Part shown: piece by piece, positions 60,501-64,000 of the stretch
How the letters are laid out: each line of letters begins with the position of its first letter
Numbering within the stretch: the first letter of the stretch is position 1
Origin: Tubulanus polymorphus
Lineage: Eukaryota; Nemertea; Palaeonemertea; Tubulaniformes; Tubulanidae
Assembly: GCF_964204645.1 (NCBI RefSeq)
Contig: NC_134030.1
Span: forward strand, 3,821,855 to 3,885,854
Length of the DNA: 64,000 nucleotides
Direction of reading: 5' to 3'
The notes under the pieces: model-generated
What the model was told of the DNA's origin: nothing
Seen by the model: only the letters and a program-made list of their open reading frames with translations
Database searches by the model: none
Translations under genes and position numbers: made by a program

Positions 60501-62833
60501 AGGACATCACAAGTGAACTGAATCGGAGGAAAATGTTGCGGGATAAAGAAACGTGAAATGTCCAGTCTATTGAAGGACTTGTGTTTGTGTGTAATTAGAG
60601 AAAAACCCTCAGAGTGCCCATCATTGTTACTTAAAAGCAGGAAAATCAGTAGAAACTTTGGAGCTCAATAGAGTGAAAACTGTAAGAGATAAAGCTGGTA
60701 ATTGAAAAGTTTGTAGGGTATGACCCTTGGATAATTTTGGTGATGATTATTCTTACTGAAAGTGAAGTCCTATGCAAATGAGCTAATTCGCATAAATCAT
60801 AATCAGTGACCTATTTATTTGAAAACCCCCTAAATTGCAGGTATCAAAATGAACAAATCGGGTATCTAGCCTCAGCTAACAGCTGACAATGGAATATTCT
60901 ATGTCTACGGTCAGAAATATATATTTTATGGGTAATTATAATTAGTAAATGAGCTTATAATTAAATCATGTGACCTCCGGATAAGTACCCGCTACTTTCA
61001 AATGCAAAAAAACTCAAATATTTCGAATAGCAACACCACAAAAACGCAGCATAAAAACTTACTAATGGGTGCTGCCATTTAATCAAGCCATTTAGCGGCA
61101 GGTTTCTCCGCTGAATTCTATGCGACTAAACTGCTATAAGAAATGTCGACGAAAGTCGACAGGGCACTGAAAAAGTTATAGAAGGAATTTGGGGATTCAC
61201 TACATGGTCAGATTGTATAAAATACAAAGAAATTGATTATTTTGACCGCTATTAGGCTCAATAAAACTTTTGATCAAATTACCTAATGAGATGAAAAACG
61301 CTGAGATATCGCACGTGCCCCCTCATCCGAGAAACAACCGTTTGCCGCAGCCACAACAAAATGTACGCGATCCGCAGCACAATTAATTGCGCGACCTGTG
61401 AAATCATATACTGCATCGAATGCACCAAGTGCAACCTGCTGTACGTCGGCCTAACCGGAATGTCTTTACAAGAACGTGTCACAAATCACGTCTCGCGCAT
61501 CAGAACGTATAATTCGACTCCAGTCGCGGACCACTTCAACCAGGTCGACCACACCTACCAACACTTTCGGGTGTATGGTCTCCAACACTTACCAGGCTCG
61601 ACGAGACCGATCCGCGAAGCAGCCAAACGAGACTGGATATCGGTCTTGATTCGTTTCAATATCAAATCGACACTAATTTTAGATACCAGTAACTAGCATA
61701 GTACCCGTCCACGGATGCATTGTCATAAATGTATTGGATATAGTTATAAAATGTACGCTGAAAGATTCCATTATCTGCCTCATTTATGATCTACTATACC
61801 ATTGTCTAACAATACGGTTATTACAGATAATGAGAGTGGTAAAATTGTATTTACAACAGCGTTAGAGGGTGGCAACCATCTCTTGCAACCAGCGACATGA
61901 CAAATATGGTTGTTTCCGAACGTTCAACTGGCCCTTCGTTCATTCTTCCATCACATCACCTTCCGTTACCTATCAATGAATATCGCCTGCTGCATTATTT
62001 TATAGGTTACTTTTTACAGATATGAAAATTTTATGCGTAATATTCGTGATCCTTAATGTTTTGTTTTTTTCATTCCAGATTTGGATGTTTTAACAGCAAT
62101 ACAGAAAAACAAGTCTGAAGCAGCCCGCGAAGCTCGTAACATCTTTGGAGCTTTCGTTAACAGGCGCGTTGACTCCCTTCGCGAGCCTGAGGAGCAAGCT
62201 CCTCCATTAGTTATTGTGCCACCTTTTGAGCTTGCTCTTCCGCAGGAGGCGGACCCTGCTCCTGTACATCTGGAGCAGGAGGACGCCCCTGCCGTGGGGA
62301 CCCCGACAGAGGCCCCACCGCTTCAGACGCCCGCACTGCGTCGGTCGCCCCGTAGAAATATAAATCCAGATATCAATTATGCCATAGGTTCGGGGCGTCC
62401 CAAAACAAAAAAGGGCAAACGTGCGGCTCGTCCTCCTCCACCGAGACAACCAAATTTTGAGGAGGAGAGCAGTGATGAGGAGGAATTCGCCACTCCTGGA
62501 GCGACATCACCACCAGGGCCCGCAACACCACCACCACCACCACCACCACCATCAACTGGACCAGCATCAACGATACCACGAATAAGACGAAACAAAAGAA
62601 GAATAGAAGAAGAAAATGAAAATAATGAAACACCTAATATTACACCCGCCCAGGCGTCAACATCGGGCGCTCCAGTGGGGGCACCACCCTCCCCCGCTGT
62701 TGAGCTTATCGCGCGCGGCCCTGGTTGGTCTAAAAACATTGATTACCACGATCCCATCAAAATGCTCCGCGATGTTGAAGGGGCCTTTAAAGGAAAATTT
62801 CAAATGGTTAAACGTCGGCGAACATCAAAGTAA
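54521..62833 (+). CDS. Proline-rich, disordered, probably nuclear protein (two coding exons)
   Basis: 284 residues from exons 54407-54620 (coding from ATG 54521) and 62079-62833, joined in phase (TTG A|AT TTG). The N terminus is a folded-looking helix-rich segment (MSSKYDIFSGLIKVVRAEV; LDVLTAIQKNKSEAARE). The rest is low complexity: an acidic/Pro part, SPRRNINPD, a basic PKTKKGKR, an acidic EEESSDEEE, a run of eight prolines, a basic RIRRNKRR followed by EEENENNE, and a terminal KRRRTSK. Basic clusters look like nuclear localisation signals. The 5' UTR exon starts with CAG repeats. No family was recognised. The last exon is long and GC-richer than its surroundings. Further exons inside the 7.5-kb intron cannot be excluded. 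Conceivably it is the N-terminal part of a domesticated or active mobile element protein, given the company of repeats, but no such domain is visible. Confidence 0.65.
55225..55430. repeat. 35-bp minisatellite
   Basis: CTGGACTGC recurs at 55304, 55339, 55374 and 55409, exactly 35 bp apart, joined by TTTAGTCAATAA; a diverged unit with CTGGACTGTGC precedes it near 55230. Confidence 0.9.
57737..57846. repeat. Small inverted-repeat element
   Basis: AGCCAGGTCCC at the left is the exact reverse complement of GGGACCTGGCT at the right, 110 bp overall. Internal CACATCGTATGTGACAG and GACGCGTC are also self-complementary. A MITE-like hairpin distinct from families 1 and 2. Confidence 0.7.
58983..59065. 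repeat. 23-bp tandem repeat
   Basis: GTTTAGTCAGTATCCGGACCACA repeats about three times with the last unit diverging (GTTTAGTCAGTAACG). The TTTAGTCA core also occurs in the 35-bp array 3.6 kb upstream and near 56.3 kb. Confidence 0.85.
59485..59603. repeat. 59-bp tandem duplication
   Basis: AAGGTACAG starts at 59486 and 59545; both copies continue through GTGAAATGGTTTTTAC and GATGGTTGTTTCTG with a few substitutions. Confidence 0.9.
60020..60260 (+). repeat. SINE-like repeat with B-box motif
   Basis: An AGGCAATGAGGATAAGTGCC-type segment followed by GGGGTTCGAATCCATGACGA. This combination of a conserved central segment and an RGTTCGAATCC end looks like a common kind of invertebrate SINE-like repeat; recognition is by eye. 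Confidence 0.5.
61300..61696 (+). mobile_element. Penelope-like element remnant, GIY-YIG endonuclease end
   Basis: An open frame of about 130 codons ending at TAG 61694-61696. It has a Cys cluster (NCATCEIIYCIECTKC) directly before LLYVGLTGMSLQERVTNH, a GIY-YIG-type motif with the catalytic-region Arg and the following His; further on come PVADHF and RPIREAAKRDWI. Penelope-like retroelements carry this pattern of a Cys motif before a C-terminal GIY-YIG nuclease. No reverse transcriptase is found upstream, where an in-frame TGA lies near 61291, so this is a 5'-truncated copy. The reading frame is intact, which suggests a recent insertion or host use. Confidence 0.7.
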
Positions 62834-63004
62834 ATCAGCCCCTTCACTCGCCATCACCCGGGCAACAACATCAGCCCACGCACGTCTGCAGATCGGCACT
62901 TCTTGAAACTCAGTTTTCCCTTCCTCCTTGTTAAATATCTGTCAACACTCCTTGAACCAGTGGGCGTGCAGTCCTTCCTTACTTTTATTTTGAAAAATAT
63001 AAAA

Positions 63005-63011
63005 ATAAAAA
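63005..63011 (+). terminator. Candidate polyadenylation signal of the proline-rich gene
   Basis: AATAAA lies about 170 bp beyond the stop codon in an A/T-rich stretch. It is the first good plus-strand match after the coding end. Confidence 0.4.
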
Positions 63012-63236
63012 ACCAGACCTTTATTTAATCATTGTTTTTATGGAGTTTTTACGGTTTCTCCAAAAAAATTTAAAATGATACAAATATAAAAAAATTCATG
63101 ATCATTTCATCAATTTATTTATTTTTTGGATTAAAAGAAATTTTTTTCCATCATCTCCCATTCTCATTCATATACATTTTAAATCATTTATTTATTTGTT
63201 TTTTGACTGTACGTCCCACTGTGTTCCATACCATTT

Positions 63237-63523
63237 TTGCAACACCTTATTCATTAAGGTCCATTTTGCTTCTCACGATGCTGAAGCATTTACCATTTTT
63301 TTGCATTTCCTCTTGCAACACCTTATTAACTATGGTTCATTTTGCTTCTCACAATGCTGAAGCATTTACCATCCTTGCATTACCTCTTACAACACCTTAT
63401 TAACTAAGGTTCATTGTGCTTCTCATGATGCTGAAGCATTTACCATCCTTGAATTACCTCTTACAACACCTTATTAACTAAGGTTCATTTTGCTTCTCAT
63501 GATGCTGAAGCATTTACCATTTT
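63237..63523. repeat. 74-76-bp minisatellite
   Basis: GCTGAAGCATTTACCAT starts at 63280, 63356, 63430 and 63504 (spacing 76, 74, 74). Units share CAACACCTTATTAACTA and TTCATTTTGCTTCTCA with few differences. Confidence 0.93.
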
Positions 63524-63639
63524 TGCATGGTCTTTCTTATGAGTCATCTATTCTAACGCTATGGTCGGCCATGTAAAATCTCTTTCGGGATATGCAGGGA
63601 ATCAATTCCTATAATAACTCCTATGGAGTTTGAAAAAAG

Positions 63640-63815
63640 TGGATTTTTCAAATCAAAAGGAACAGCATTCACATGTGATTCCTTATTGAACTAGGAACGT
63701 GGAGAAGGAATAGCTATGTTTCACACATAATGCGTTTCCTTATGAAGCTGAAAATAACGTGGAGAAGGAACAGCTATGTTTCACATAATGCGATTCCTTA
63801 GGAAACTACATTGAA
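63640..63815. repeat. 60-bp tandem repeat
   Basis: AACGTGGAGAAGGAA occurs at 63696 and 63756, 60 bp apart, each followed by AGCTATGTTTCACA and ATAATGCG; a diverged unit precedes them. Confidence 0.85.
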
Positions 63816-64000
63816 ACAGATTGTTCAATGTTCCATGTTGCCCCCTCCCCCAAATACTATGACGTTTATACGTCAAGTGTAAAACCATTATTATTGTTAT
63901 TAACATACCTGTTTTTCTAATTACAGAATTAAAGATTAATTTAATATGACATGAAAACTTGAATGATTGAAATGTTAATATCTAATGCTCAACAACGGAG

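Larger units (their letters stand above)
54621..62078 (+). other. Long intron of the proline-rich gene, loaded with repeats
   Basis: Contains a 35-bp and a 23-bp minisatellite with related TTTAGTCA-type cores, a 59-bp duplication, a hairpin element, a SINE-like repeat and a Penelope-like endonuclease remnant. No other coding exon with two good splice sites was recognised. Confidence 0.5.

Overview
This is an animal nuclear genome window (no bacterial operons; GT-AG introns, TATA boxes, tRNA-derived SINEs, MITEs and a Penelope-like fragment), with AT-rich intergenic DNA. The gene families and repeats suggest a marine invertebrate, probably a lophotrochozoan such as a mollusc or annelid; the phylum is an inference and not proven. 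All exon models were built by hand from splice signals and reading phase. Phase agrees across every junction given unless an entry says otherwise.

Layout. (1) 1-4.5 kb, minus strand: a secreted protein with a signal peptide and at least three tandem fibrinogen-like (FReD-like) units, running off the left edge. (2) 4.5-8 kb: tRNA-like SINE remnants and probable 3' UTR. (3) 8.0-11.2 kb, minus: a complete five-exon ZDHHC23-type palmitoyltransferase. (4) 12.05-18.28 kb, minus: a 21-exon M13 (neprilysin/ECE) metallopeptidase. (5) 19.0-20.0 kb, plus: an intronless class A GPCR, divergent from the peptidase. (6) 20.03-23.87 kb: a tandem duplication. Each copy carries a small secreted cationic-peptide precursor gene plus the 3' end of the neighbouring gene. 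The second copy has a 1.3-kb foldback-type insertion in its promoter, and the first copy preserves the empty site. (7) 23.8-25.0 kb, minus: an intronless coiled-coil protein with a C-terminal membrane anchor.

(8) 26.9-32.7 kb, minus: five phase-compatible exons of a cysteine-rich secreted protein, 5' end not found. (9) 29.2-29.9 kb, plus: a TATA box followed by two short ORFs. (10) 33-46.5 kb: no supported gene, some AT-rich possible regulatory DNA. (11) 46.5-47.5 kb, minus: a two-exon gene for an 86-residue secreted peptide. (12) 47.5-53.7 kb: no supported gene; MITE, LINE-tail-like and SINE copies. (13) 53.7-63 kb, plus: a CRE/TATA promoter, a non-coding first exon, a CAG-rich 5' UTR and a two-coding-exon proline-rich disordered protein. 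Its 7.5-kb intron holds several short tandem repeats, a hairpin element, a SINE-like repeat and a Penelope-like GIY-YIG endonuclease remnant. (14) 63.2-63.8 kb: two more minisatellites.

The genes do not form one pathway. The common theme is secretion and the cell surface: FReD protein, ectopeptidase, GPCR, and three families of small or cysteine-rich secreted peptides. The peptidase, GPCR and peptide genes sit side by side between 12 and 24 kb, but nothing in the sequence shows that they act on one another.
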